Shown: positions 41,315 through 49,938 of the stretch, piece after piece
How positions within the stretch are numbered: position 1 is the stretch's first letter
Layout: each line of letters opens with the position of its first letter
Assembly (NCBI GenBank): GCA_016794365.1
Contig: JAEUKB010000031.1
Span: forward strand, 1 to 50,345
Length of the DNA: 50,345 nt
From: Myxococcales bacterium
GTDB lineage: Bacteria > Myxococcota_A > Polyangia > Palsa-1104 > JAEUJZ01
Direction: 5' to 3'
The notes under the pieces: model-generated
Seen by the model: only the letters and a program-made list of their open reading frames with translations
Databases searched by the model: none
What the model was told of the DNA's origin: nothing
Made by a program: the position numbers and the translations under genes

Positions 41315-42922
41315 ATGGTAAGACACAAACGCGCTCACTGGCTGTCTCGATTCCGTTTGCTTGTGGGAGGTCCGTTCGGAATCCTACTGCTGCTTTTGTC
41401 CCTGACTTCCTGTTCCGATCCTGCCACCGACAGCGGACCCGATGGACCGATCGTTCGTCTGCATGTTGCACCTGTAGACGGCGGCACCATCGAAGCAAGG
41501 CTCAAGGTATCGATTCCTGATCCCGCCGGAATTTCGCAAGACAGAACCCAGACCTTTGCCAGCGCTCCCTATGATCTGCTGGGTGTGACTTTTCCTGCGG
41601 GCACGCGCGGTCAGGCATCTTTTGAAGTCACCCTGTACGGTCTCAATAACTGCATCATCTCGACGGGAACTGCGCTGGTCAACATCGATAGCGATGGTGT
41701 CTTTGATCCATCGTTGGCGCTGTCTTCCGTTCCCTTGTGCGGCAACGGTGCCGTGCTGTCCGTTCAAGTGGCCAACATCGGAATGGGTCAGGGAACCGTG
41801 TCATCCAGTCCAACCGGAATCAACTGTGATGGACTTGGCAATTTCTGCACGCTCATCGTCAAAAAAGGCACGGAGTACACGCTGACTCCCAACTCAACCG
41901 CTGGTGTCTTTACTGGCTGGTCGGGTGGTGGCTGCTCTGGAACGGCTCCCTGCAAAGTCATCGTCAATCAAGACACAGTCATTCAAGCCGCGTTTTCCAG
42001 CTGCGTAGGCTGGTGTAAGGAATCGATTCCACCTTCTACTGTGAGTCCCAACTTCTACGGAATTGGTGGAAACGCACCGAGCAACATCTTGGCAGTCGGT
42101 GATGGCGGCGCAGTCTATCAGTGGAACGGAGCCGCCTGGAACGCAGTCCAGGTGCCAGCAGCAGCAGCCAACAAGACCTTGCGTGCTGCCGTCGGTAAGC
42201 CCGCTGCATCCGTCACCTATGTGGCCGGAGACAGCGGTGTACTCCTCAAGTGGAGCAATGGTGGCTTCACCCAAGTCACAGGTACGCCGGATGCTACCTT
42301 GCGCGCCATTGCGATTGGCAACAATGCGTCTCCCAACGTCTTTGTGGTGGGTGACGTAGGAAAGACGCTGATCCTGTCAAGCGGCGGAACGCTGGTCACC
42401 GGAAGCATCGGAACGGCCAACATTCATTCCATCTGTCAGCTTCCAGCCAAGACCACATACTCTCTGTTCATGGGCGGTGCTCCCGTCTCAGGAAAGGCCT
42501 TTGCAGCCGATTGGGATGGCAACAAGAACGTCGTCACCCAGATGACTTCGGGCAGCAGCATTTCTGGCAACATTCACACCATGCTCTGTGGCACCACCAC
42601 CGTTCACTATGCAGCGGGCGATGGTGGGGCGATGCTCCAGCGCGTGGTCACAGCCGCAGCCGGAGTGAAGATGGTGGAAAACAGCTGGATGCCGGTCGCA
42701 AACACAGGAGCCGGAACCACCACCATCCGCGCCATGTGGTCGAGCAGCGACAACTTCGTCATCGCCGTTGGTGATGGCGGAATGATCCTGCGCTTCGATG
42801 GCAACACCTGGACCAAGATGACTTCCAACGTCACGACGAACCTGCGCGCAGTCTGGGGAACCAGTCCCACCAACGTCTATGCGGTTGGTGATAATGCAAC
42901 CATCTTGCATTACTCTCCGTAG
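41315..42922 (+). CDS. Lipoprotein with InlB-like B-repeat and beta-propeller-like domain (module A)
   Basis: This 535-residue protein has a signal sequence ending LTSC. An N-terminal domain ends at VPLCGNGAVLSVQVAN. A divergent InlB B-repeat-like unit follows: GTVSSSPTGINCDG, CTLIVKKGTEYTLTP and TGWSGGGCSGTAPC. The remainder is YCF48/BNR-like blades (NILAVGDGGAVYQWNGAAW, NVFVVGDVGKTLI, FVIAVGDGGMILRFDGNTW), ending WGTSPTNVYAVGDNATILHYSP. It is strongly paralogous to the product at 45512-47107. It should be outer-membrane anchored and Cys-stabilised. Array 2 begins 35 bp after its stop. Confidence 0.85.
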   Translation: MVRHKRAHWLSRFRLLVGGPFGILLLLLSLTSCSDPATDSGPDGPIVRLHVAPVDGGTIEARLKVSIPDPAGISQDRTQTFASAPYDLLGVTFPAGTRGQASFEVTLYGLNNCIISTGTALVNIDSDGVFDPSLALSSVPLCGNGAVLSVQVANIGMGQGTVSSSPTGINCDGLGNFCTLIVKKGTEYTLTPNSTAGVFTGWSGGGCSGTAPCKVIVNQDTVIQAAFSSCVGWCKESIPPSTVSPNFYGIGGNAPSNILAVGDGGAVYQWNGAAWNAVQVPAAAANKTLRAAVGKPAASVTYVAGDSGVLLKWSNGGFTQVTGTPDATLRAIAIGNNASPNVFVVGDVGKTLILSSGGTLVTGSIGTANIHSICQLPAKTTYSLFMGGAPVSGKAFAADWDGNKNVVTQMTSGSSISGNIHTMLCGTTTVHYAAGDGGAMLQRVVTAAAGVKMVENSWMPVANTGAGTTTIRAMWSSSDNFVIAVGDGGMILRFDGNTWTKMTSNVTTNLRAVWGTSPTNVYAVGDNATILHYSP

Positions 42923-42956
42923 CGACGCTCCTCTCTTTTCAAGCACACTCCTGCTC

Positions 42957-43088
42957 GATTCCTGATCGATTCCTGCTCGATTCCTGCTCGATTCCTGCTC
43001 GATTACTGATTGATTCCTGCTCGATTCCTGCTCGATTCCTGATTGATTCCTGATCGATTCCTGCTCGATTCCTGATTGATTCTTGATT
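42957..43088. repeat. 11-bp tandem repeat array 2 (GATTCCTGCTC type)
   Basis: Twelve contiguous 11-bp units starting GATTCCT (one GATTACT, one GATTCTT), same strand orientation and nearly the same unit as array 1. Eleven units contain GATTC. It starts 35 bases after the lipoprotein stop and ends about 180 bases before the kinase gene. The remaining gap up to the kinase shows no further feature. Confidence 0.95.
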
Positions 43089-43268
43089 GGTGCTCGCTCG
43101 CGTGCTGCGGCTGCTCTGATGTCAGACTGCTACCGTCTCAGAACGACAGGCTCCTTCTTCCCCTCCTAGATACTGTAGAGCTGCCACAAAGACCCTCACG
43201 CGGTGCGCCGATCGAATGGAATGGTTGTTGCAATCGACCCCTTTCGATTCCTTTACAAGTGCCAAGTC

Positions 43269-44765
43269 ATGCATGCCTTCAAGCAAGGTCACACTCTCGG
43301 TCAGTATGAAATCATCCGCCTTCTCGGAGAAGGTGGGATGGGCGCGGTGTATGAAGCGAGGCACGTCTCCCTCGATCGGAGGGTTGCCATCAAGACGCTT
43401 CATCCCAGCGTTGCCTGCAACCAGACCTCGCTTCAGCGCTTCTTTGCAGAGGCCAAGACGCTCAGTCGATTGGAGCATCCCAGCATTGTCCAAGTCTCTG
43501 ATTTCGGAACGGAACCGGATGGAACGGCGTTCCTGGTCATGGAATACCTACGCGGTGACAGCCTCGGAAAGCGCCTGCGAAAGTTCCACGATCAAGGACA
43601 GACCTTTCACCCCGTACAAGCCATTCAAATCTGCTGGCAAGTCGCAGAAGTCCTCACCATCGCCCATTCCAAGGGGATCGTTCACAGAGACATCAAGCCG
43701 GACAATCTGATGTTGGTGGCGGACTCTGTGGCGCCCAGCGGAGAGCGGGTCAAGGTACTGGATTTTGGAATTGCGAAGTTGTCTGGTGAGTTTGAACGCG
43801 GAGTTGCCAAGACCGACACCAATGCACTGATGGGAACACCGATGTATATGTCTCCCGAGCAGTGCGCAGGTGCAGGCAAGGTAGACGATCGCACCGACGT
43901 GTATGCACTCGGTTGTGTCCTGTTCCAGATGCTGACAGGACGGCCTCCCTTTTATGCAGAGGGAGCCGGAGAGCTGATCGGAATGCATCTGTTTCAGCCG
44001 CCCCCCGTGCTGCTACAGATCTGTCCGCAGATGTCGAAGCCACTTGCTGCACTGGTCGGCAAGATGCTGACCAAAGAAAAGTCGCAGCGTCCCAACATGG
44101 CAACCATCGCGGAAGAGCTGCGCAATCAGCTCACCCAGCTGGTTGGACAGAGCTGCATTGCACCCGTTCCGGTGGCGCTACCTCCCGAGCCTGCATCTGT
44201 TTCCAGTCCGGTCATTCCAAGCACAACCATCAGTCTGTCTTCGGGACAAAATACAGCGGAGCCGCGACGCAACTGGAGACCTCTGCTCTTGGGTGGACTT
44301 GTCTGTGTGGTGAGCGTGTGCGGAGTCGTCTCTGCTGTGATTCCAAGCGCGATGTTTCGGGCCAAGGCATCGGTACAGACAGCGCCACCAGCGACTCTGC
44401 CACGGACAGAAACAGAGAGCGGACAGCAGACTCCCAAGCCGCTTACGCAAGCACCCAGCAGCGACCAGCCAAGCAGCACAGCAATGCCGGGTGACAAGGG
44501 AATGGCCGATGCGGTCGTCGTCAATCTTCACAAAGCGCAGACAGCGGAAGGAAAAGGAAGCAGCACCACTGAACAGAGCGGTGAGCCGAAGTCTACCGAG
44601 TCTGCCGAGCGACTCCCAACGGACAGCAAGCCAGAGGTTGCGCATCCACAACCTGGGCCCAGACCTGCAAACAAAGGGATCAAGAGTCCGCCGAAAAAGA
44701 ACGCAGTAGGAGATCCCATCCAAGCAGTGTCAAAGCCCAAACGAGAGATTCGCTATGAAGAGTAA
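43269..44765 (+). CDS. Membrane-anchored Ser/Thr protein kinase (module B)
   Basis: The product has 498 residues from the ATG at 43269; an upstream ATG at 43221 is possible. The Hanks-type kinase domain is complete: GEGGMG (20-25), catalytic lysine K42, HRDIKPDN (139-146), DFG (165-167), and MGTPMYMSPEQ as activation segment and APE equivalent. A single TM helix follows at about 337-358. The outside tail is about 140 Ser/Thr/Pro/Gln-rich residues with no sensor domain. The kinase faces the cytoplasm. Its stop overlaps the start of the TPR-TM gene by 11 bp, so the two are co-translated, suggesting that the TPR protein relays the external signal (inference). No SD is evident. Confidence 0.9.
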   Translation: MHAFKQGHTLGQYEIIRLLGEGGMGAVYEARHVSLDRRVAIKTLHPSVACNQTSLQRFFAEAKTLSRLEHPSIVQVSDFGTEPDGTAFLVMEYLRGDSLGKRLRKFHDQGQTFHPVQAIQICWQVAEVLTIAHSKGIVHRDIKPDNLMLVADSVAPSGERVKVLDFGIAKLSGEFERGVAKTDTNALMGTPMYMSPEQCAGAGKVDDRTDVYALGCVLFQMLTGRPPFYAEGAGELIGMHLFQPPPVLLQICPQMSKPLAALVGKMLTKEKSQRPNMATIAEELRNQLTQLVGQSCIAPVPVALPPEPASVSSPVIPSTTISLSSGQNTAEPRRNWRPLLLGGLVCVVSVCGVVSAVIPSAMFRAKASVQTAPPATLPRTETESGQQTPKPLTQAPSSDQPSSTAMPGDKGMADAVVVNLHKAQTAEGKGSSTTEQSGEPKSTESAERLPTDSKPEVAHPQPGPRPANKGIKSPPKKNAVGDPIQAVSKPKREIRYEE

Positions 44766-45369
44766 TTCCCAGTTTCTGATGCGACTTACCCTGACGGTGG
44801 CGATGCTGATTCCTACTGTCTCCTTTGCGCAGACAGAGAGCATGCCGACAGACTGCGCGGAAGACCCGGACTGCTGGTCCCTATCGGAGAGTGCGACGCA
44901 GCAGTCCTTAGGCGGGAACCTAAGCGAAGCGCTGCGACTGTATCAAGCGGCCTACGATCGACTCGCGGATCCGCGCCTGCTCTTCAATATCGCGCGCCTT
45001 CATCACAGACAGAAGCAGTACGCCGAAGCGATCACGCACTATCAGCAGTATCTGGATTCATCGCTATCTGCGAACGAACAGAAACGGAAAGCGTCTGAGT
45101 ACCTTGCGCAGTGTCAAGCAGAGCGAACGGAACAGCGCAAGTCTTCGCAGGTTCCCTTTATCGAAAAATCGAGCGAAGTAGAGCCTCCGCCAAGCGAGCT
45201 CGTAGTCCGACCCAAGCCGATCTATACCAAGTGGTGGTTTTGGCTGGGCGTCGGTGGCTTCGCAGCAGCAGGAATCACCACCGGAGTCATTCTGGGAACG
45301 CGACCCGCTGACACCTCCATGATCAGAGAGCGAATGATTCCTACCAACACGCTGATGTTTTCGTTTTAG
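44755..45369 (+). CDS. TPR-repeat protein with C-terminal TM and FxF tail (module B)
   Basis: This 204-residue protein has a signal peptide (MRLTLTVAMLIPTVSFAQ). Two to three TPR helices are built around GNLSEALRLYQAAYDRLADPRLLFNIARLHHRQKQYAEAITHYQQYL. A charged spacer follows, then TKWWFWLGVGG, a TM helix with TTGVILGTR, and the tail TNTLMFSF. The C-terminal 45 residues are homologous to those of the PEGA protein in module A. It overlaps the kinase stop. Its own stop is followed one base later by an attC-like element. Confidence 0.85.
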   Translation: MKSNSQFLMRLTLTVAMLIPTVSFAQTESMPTDCAEDPDCWSLSESATQQSLGGNLSEALRLYQAAYDRLADPRLLFNIARLHHRQKQYAEAITHYQQYLDSSLSANEQKRKASEYLAQCQAERTEQRKSSQVPFIEKSSEVEPPPSELVVRPKPIYTKWWFWLGVGGFAAAGITTGVILGTRPADTSMIRERMIPTNTLMFSF

Positions 45370-45490
45370 AACGCCTAACAAAACCGTCATGAGGAACCCT
45401 GGAAGCAAAGAGGAGGACCGGAGCGTACGCAAGTACGTGAGGACCGACGATGCAGCAGCCAGGGTCCGCAATAGGCATTTGTTAGGTGTT
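45370..45490. repeat. 121-bp nested inverted repeat with attC-like ends
   Basis: Three stems share one centre near 45430. The outer arms are AACGCCTAACAAA (45370-45382) and TTTGTTAGGTGTT (45478-45490), matching at 12 of 13 bases. The inner arms are GGAACCCTGG (45393-45402) and CCAGGGTCC (45459-45467), with one extra A on the left arm. At the apex, CGTAC-GCAA-GTACG (45424-45437) is a perfect stem with a GNRA loop. GCCTAAC and GTTAGGT fit the integron attC box consensus RYYYAAC/GTTRRRY, the unpaired base mimics an attC extrahelical base, and the element directly follows a stop codon as in a gene cassette. No integrase is in the window, so a lone attC, a MITE or a structured RNA are all possible. 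Confidence 0.6.
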
Positions 45491-45511
45491 CTTAGGAAGG
45501 GAATCCAGAAC

Positions 45512-47107
45512 ATGAGGACGCACGGCACGTCTGCTCTGTTCCGATGGCTGCGTAGCGCTGTCCCAGTGATGTCTCTGGTCTGTCTGCTCTACGGGATGCT
45601 CGGTTGTGTCAAGCCAGAGCCCCCCGCCCAAGGCCCCCTGATTCGTCTGCATCTTCTGAAGGGAGATGCAAAGACAGAGGTAGCGATTTTAACAATCACA
45701 GCGACTGATCAGGAAGGAAAGCCCAAGGAAGTGACCCAGCGCTTTCAGAGTGCTCCCTTTGATCTCTTGGGTGCGAGCTTTCCACCGGGAACCCAAGGTG
45801 CGGTGTCTGTGGAAGTCAAGCTGTACGGACAAAACGACTGTATCTTGGCCAGCGGAACCGCTCGTCCTATCCTAACCAGCGACGATGAACTGGATGTATC
45901 CGTGACGATGTCAGCCATTCCTCTCTGCGGAGAAGGAGCCGTTCTAACGGTCTTGGTTGCCAGCGCTGGAACGGCTTCAGGAACCGTTTCGTCCCAGCCG
46001 AGCGGCATTTCCTGCGACGGTCTTGGCAACGGCTGTACGTTGATCGTCAAAAAAGGAAGTGCTTACACGCTGACTCCCCGCATCGGAACTGGAACTTTTT
46101 CTGGTTGGTTTGGAGGTGGCTGCGCTGGAACGTCTTCGTGTACGCTCACCGTCGATCAAGACACCATCGTTCACGCCACCTTCACAAGCTGTCAGGGCTG
46201 GTGCAAGGAAACGGCTCCTACTTCAGGAAAGTATCCCAACTTGATGGGAATCGGTGGAACCGCTCCGCACAACGTCTTGGCCGTAGGTGATGCCGGAACG
46301 GTCTATCGATGGGATGGAGCCAGCTGGAAGTCCGTCACGCTTCCCGGTGAAGCATCGACGCAGACCTTGCGCGCGGTTGCCGCCAAGATCGCAGGCTCTG
46401 TGACGTATCTTGCGGGTGATCAGGGAACGCTCCTTCAGCTTCGCGATGGCTCCTATTCACAAGTCCCCGGTGTCCCGAAAACAAACTTTCGCGCCATCGC
46501 CATCGATCAGCAGGCTGCATCCACTGCGTTCATTGTTGGTGATTCCGGCACTGTGCTCACGCTGTCTGATGGCGACTCTGTGATGTCGCGGACGCTCGGA
46601 ACCGCGAACCTGATGGCCGTCTGTCAGCTCCCCAGCAAGACGCCTTCTGCGCTGCTGATTGGCGGTACTCCATCGCTGGGTGGCAGCAGAGCCTTTGTCG
46701 CAGAGTGGGATGGCAACCAAAACACCACCGTACAGATGAACGCGGGCACAAGCATCACCGGCAATCTCTACGCCCTGCACTGCGGAACATCACGGCATCA
46801 CTTCGCATCAGGAGACAACGGAACCTTCCTACAGCGTGACGTGACAGAGAAGAGTCGCGTCGAAGACAGCTGGACCAGCGTAACCGGCGTCAACATTGGA
46901 TCCAAAAAAATCCGCAGCATGTGGTCAAGCGGAGACAACTTCATCATCGCGGTCGGCGACAGCGGCATGATCCTACGCTTTGATGGCACAAGCTGGATGC
47001 CCATGAACTCCAACGCCAGCACCAACCTATACGCAGTCTGGGGAACCAGTCCCACCAACATCTATGCAGTCGGCGACAATGCAACTGTTTTGCATTACAC
47101 GCCGTAG
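45512..47107 (+). CDS. Lipoprotein with InlB-like B-repeat and beta-propeller-like domain (module B)
   Basis: The product is 531 residues from the ATG at 45512, with AGGAAGG upstream; an earlier in-frame ATG at 45389 would place the coding region inside the 121-bp hairpin element. The signal ends MLGC. It is domain-for-domain the paralog of the module A lipoprotein: GTVSSQPSGISCDG, CTLIVKKGSAYTLTP and FSGWFGGGCAGTSSC, then repeated VGDxG blades ending WGTSPTNIYAVGDNATVLHYTP. Together with the kinase and TPR protein it probably forms an outer-membrane or envelope sensing unit (inference). Array 3 begins 25 bp after its stop. Confidence 0.85.
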   Translation: MRTHGTSALFRWLRSAVPVMSLVCLLYGMLGCVKPEPPAQGPLIRLHLLKGDAKTEVAILTITATDQEGKPKEVTQRFQSAPFDLLGASFPPGTQGAVSVEVKLYGQNDCILASGTARPILTSDDELDVSVTMSAIPLCGEGAVLTVLVASAGTASGTVSSQPSGISCDGLGNGCTLIVKKGSAYTLTPRIGTGTFSGWFGGGCAGTSSCTLTVDQDTIVHATFTSCQGWCKETAPTSGKYPNLMGIGGTAPHNVLAVGDAGTVYRWDGASWKSVTLPGEASTQTLRAVAAKIAGSVTYLAGDQGTLLQLRDGSYSQVPGVPKTNFRAIAIDQQAASTAFIVGDSGTVLTLSDGDSVMSRTLGTANLMAVCQLPSKTPSALLIGGTPSLGGSRAFVAEWDGNQNTTVQMNAGTSITGNLYALHCGTSRHHFASGDNGTFLQRDVTEKSRVEDSWTSVTGVNIGSKKIRSMWSSGDNFIIAVGDSGMILRFDGTSWMPMNSNASTNLYAVWGTSPTNIYAVGDNATVLHYTP

Positions 47108-47131
47108 CAGAGAAGTTGGATTTGTATGGTT

Positions 47132-47241
47132 GGGAATCGCTTGGGAATCCGTTAGGAATCGCTTGGGAGTCGGTTAGGAATCCGTTGGGAATCGCTTGGG
47201 AGTCGGTTAGGAATCGGTTAGGAATCGGTTAGGAATCGCTG
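47132..47241. repeat. 11-bp tandem repeat array 3 (GGAATCGCTT / GGAATCGGTT type)
   Basis: Ten contiguous units on the plus strand (AGGAATCGGTT, GGGAATCGCTT, GGGAATCCGTT, GGGAGTCGGTT), i.e. GATTCC on the minus strand. All ten keep GANTC; two units change GAATC to GAGTC, preserving the GANTC pattern. The array runs into the stop codon of the leftward flavoprotein: its last codons D-S and the TAA are made by the repeat. Confidence 0.95.
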
Positions 47242-48440
47242 CTTCGTACCGGATACTGATCGCGGATGGTCTGCCAGGACGTTGCATCCATCACATGCGG
47301 GCGATGCTGTCGAATCTGTCGCACCGCATTCCAGCCGCAAAGACCCGTGACCTTGCCTTGGCTTCCGTACAGCGCGACAAAGGATGCACCATCAGGATCA
47401 CCATCCACGATCGCAACCTCTGCGTCCGCAGCGATGAAGCCGTGCGCTTGAATCTTTACATCGAACTGATCTGTCCAGAAGTACGGAACCGGCAGATAGG
47501 GATTCTCTGTTCCCAAGATGTTGGCAGCCACACAGAGCCCTTGCTCGACGGCATTTGTTCGATTTTCTAGCCGAATCAGCGTGCCCAGTTTTTCGTGCGA
47601 AAAGCGCGCAACATCACCGACTGCATAGATGTCTCTGGCTGCACGCAGGTGTGAATCACAGACCACTCCGTCCGCAAGCTGAAGGCCACTTCCCACAAGC
47701 CAGTCCGTCGCTGGTCGCGATCCCATTGCGACCACCACCAGATCTGCTGACAGCTCTTCTCCGCTCTGTAGACAGACCCCGGTGACGACCCCCAACGTGC
47801 TACGCAGCGACGCAACGCCAACACCTAGTCGCAGGCTTACACCGCGCAAGGTATGCAGCTTGGCCAGACAACTTCCGATCAGTGGACCGAGCTGACTTTG
47901 CATCGGAAGCGACTGTGGACCCAAAAGAGTCACATCCAGACCCAAGCTGCATGCCGTCGCTGCGATCTCTGTTCCCAGCACTCCGTCCCCTACGACCAGC
48001 AGCTTCTTGCCTGGCTGTAGTGCGCGCTGTAGGGCCACCGCATCATCCAGCGTACGCAGCACATAGACACCAGACAGATCAGCCTGTCCGGGCAGCTTCT
48101 TGGGAACAAGTCCCGTCGCTAGCACGATGACATCGGCAGACAGTACGCGACCCGATTCGGTGTGGACTTCATGACGACTTGCATCAAGACGTACCGCTGG
48201 ATCGGATAGCAGAAACTCTGCTGAGAGTGAATCCAGTGTACTCTGTGGTCGAAGCTGCGTCTGGGACGGAGCCATCGCCGACAGCAGCACCCGCTTGGAC
48301 AGCGGAGGCCGATCGTACGGCAGATGAGGCTCTGCGCCAAGCAGAGTCAGTCGTCCGGTAAAGCCATCTCTTCGCAGTGCTTCTGCGACGGTCCAGCCGC
48401 CCAGAGAAGCACCTACCACCAGCACACTTGTCTTTGTCAT
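47229..48440 (-). CDS. FAD-dependent ferredoxin reductase of the P450 operon
   Basis: This 403-residue protein of the pyridine-nucleotide-disulfide/BenA-CamA-type reductase family has an FAD motif near the N-terminus (VVGASLGGWTVAEALRRDGF), the PYDRPPLSK loop and an NAD-binding motif LLVVGDGVLGTEIA. The second FAD motif is DIYAVGDVARF. It should move electrons from NAD(P)H to the adjacent ferredoxin. Its start overlaps the ferredoxin stop (ATGA). The last residues SSDS and stop lie in repeat array 3. Confidence 0.93.
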   Translation of the reverse strand: MTKTSVLVVGASLGGWTVAEALRRDGFTGRLTLLGAEPHLPYDRPPLSKRVLLSAMAPSQTQLRPQSTLDSLSAEFLLSDPAVRLDASRHEVHTESGRVLSADVIVLATGLVPKKLPGQADLSGVYVLRTLDDAVALQRALQPGKKLLVVGDGVLGTEIAATACSLGLDVTLLGPQSLPMQSQLGPLIGSCLAKLHTLRGVSLRLGVGVASLRSTLGVVTGVCLQSGEELSADLVVVAMGSRPATDWLVGSGLQLADGVVCDSHLRAARDIYAVGDVARFSHEKLGTLIRLENRTNAVEQGLCVAANILGTENPYLPVPYFWTDQFDVKIQAHGFIAADAEVAIVDGDPDGASFVALYGSQGKVTGLCGWNAVRQIRQHRPHVMDATSWQTIRDQYPVRSSDS

Positions 48441-48637
48441 CCTGCACGCTCTTGTAGACGAATGGCCGCCCCCGGACAGACGATTGCAGCTTCTCGCACC
48501 GCGCGATGCTGTTCCAGGGGAGGCGTTTCATCCAGCAAGATGACCATGCCATCGTCTCTTTGATCAAATACTTTGGGTGCCACCATCACACACTGACCCG
48601 CGCCACAGCACTTTGGATGGTCCACGATGACTCGCAT
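48437..48637 (-). CDS. [3Fe-4S]-type P450 ferredoxin
   Basis: This 66-residue ferredoxin, MRVIVDHPKCCGAGQC..., has ligands C10, C16 and C54 (the last in CP), in the C-x5-C-xn-CP pattern of P450 ferredoxins carrying a [3Fe-4S] cluster. It sits between the reductase (four-base overlap) and the P450 (65-bp gap), making a complete class I electron chain. The 65-bp gap contains short CTTCCGCTT-like repeats. Confidence 0.93.
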   Translation of the reverse strand: MRVIVDHPKCCGAGQCVMVAPKVFDQRDDGMVILLDETPPLEQHRAVREAAIVCPGAAIRLQERAG

Positions 48638-48702
48638 GCTCGTCTTCCTTTGTATCGATTCCGCTTCGCTTCCGCTTCGCTGCTATTGCAATTCCTTTGC
48701 AA

Positions 48703-49917
48703 TTACCAGCGCACCGGAAGGCGCTCTAGCGCACCGATCAGGAGTCCCTGTTTCATCACAAGCTGCTCTTTGGGAATCGCCAGCGCAAGGCTCGGTAGCC
48801 GTCGCAGAAGGACACTGAGCACGGTCTGAAGCTCTGTTCGCGCCAGCGCTTGTCCGATGCAAGAGTGTGGACCCACACCAAACGAAAGATGCGGATTCGG
48901 ACTCCGGGTGAGATCCATCTGCTCTGGATGCTCGCACGCACGCTCGTCGCGATTGGCCGCAGCCATGTTACAGATCACTGTGGTTCCGCGCGGAATCTGC
49001 GTGGTTCCTACCTCAATGTCCGTTGAGATATAGCGCGGCAGTCCAAAGCCCGGATTCATATCAAAGCGCAGCGCTTCTTCGACCGCAGTCCGCACAAGGG
49101 ACGGATCCAGAAGAAGCAATTCCCAGCGCGAGCGATCCGATAGGAGCATCGCCAGCATCTTGCCAATCATGCTGGATGTCGTCTCATGACCGGCCACCAA
49201 CAGACCTTTGGCGGTCATCAGAAGAAGCTCTGCGGAAACCGACGGTCCCCCTTCCGCAGCGGCGATCAGATCGCTCAGCAAGTCATCTCCTGGATGCTGA
49301 CGCTTGGCCGCAATGAGCGTCAGCAGATACTGCGTAAACTCCTGCTGGGCTGCATTGATCTCTGCTTGGCTGTACTGCGTCAGGCTCAGCAGCGTGCTTG
49401 ACCAGTACGCGAGCTTGTCGCGATCGACATCAGGAATCCCCAGCAGATCACAGATCACCCACACCGGAAGCGGAAACCCGAGCAGCGCTTGCAGATCCGC
49501 CGGACTTCCGTGCTGGATCATGCTGTCGATCAGCGCTTCGGTCATGGACTCGATCCGCACCTGCATCGCAGCGATCCGCTTTGCAGTGAACCACTTGAGG
49601 ATCATCTTCCGCCACGCTTGATGTCGCTCTGCATCCGCCAAGAGCGCCGCATCTTTGTTTTCAAACACGCTTCCGCCTTCGTTCTTCGACGTGCGAGCGG
49701 CTCCTTCTGCGCTCAGGTTGTGACTAAAGCGAGGATCCGACAGCACCTGACGCACATCACTGTAGCGAGTCAAAAGGATCGCTTGATCCCCGCTGGGCAG
49801 ACGAACGTGCGCAACGGGACACTGACTGCGCAGCTGCGCCCACTCTGCTGGTGGTTCCAGCGCGACAGGCGATCGGAAGGGATAGTCCAGAAGCTCTTTG
49901 CTGTTGTCCTGGTTCAT
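48703..49917 (-). CDS. Cytochrome P450 (bacterial class I)
   Basis: The product is 404 residues from the ATG at 49917, which has GGAGG five bases upstream; the ATG at 49935 lies before that SD. Helix I carries the oxygen-binding AGHETTSS, the ExxR region is EEALRFD, and the heme loop is FGVGPHSCIG (Cys near 353). The protein is soluble, without a membrane anchor. It works with the ferredoxin and reductase downstream. A short inverted-repeat operator overlaps its promoter. Substrate unknown; the Rieske oxygenase 12.5 kb away is not obviously linked. Confidence 0.95.
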   Translation of the reverse strand: MNQDNSKELLDYPFRSPVALEPPAEWAQLRSQCPVAHVRLPSGDQAILLTRYSDVRQVLSDPRFSHNLSAEGAARTSKNEGGSVFENKDAALLADAERHQAWRKMILKWFTAKRIAAMQVRIESMTEALIDSMIQHGSPADLQALLGFPLPVWVICDLLGIPDVDRDKLAYWSSTLLSLTQYSQAEINAAQQEFTQYLLTLIAAKRQHPGDDLLSDLIAAAEGGPSVSAELLLMTAKGLLVAGHETTSSMIGKMLAMLLSDRSRWELLLLDPSLVRTAVEEALRFDMNPGFGLPRYISTDIEVGTTQIPRGTTVICNMAAANRDERACEHPEQMDLTRSPNPHLSFGVGPHSCIGQALARTELQTVLSVLLRRLPSLALAIPKEQLVMKQGLLIGALERLPVRW

Positions 49918-49938
49918 GAAAACCTCCGCTTTCATTTC

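Noticed and set aside
42957..43088. CRISPR array
   Set aside because: The 11-bp units are contiguous with no spacers, too short for CRISPR repeats, and no cas genes are present.
43221..43268. Extra N-terminus for the Ser/Thr kinase
   Set aside because: Kept only as an alternative; the 43269 start gives the usual short lead before the glycine loop.
45389..45511. N-terminal extension of the module B lipoprotein from the ATG at 45389
   Set aside because: It would cover the 121-bp hairpin and put 41 charged residues before a normal lipoprotein signal; the ATG at 45512 with AGGAAGG is better.
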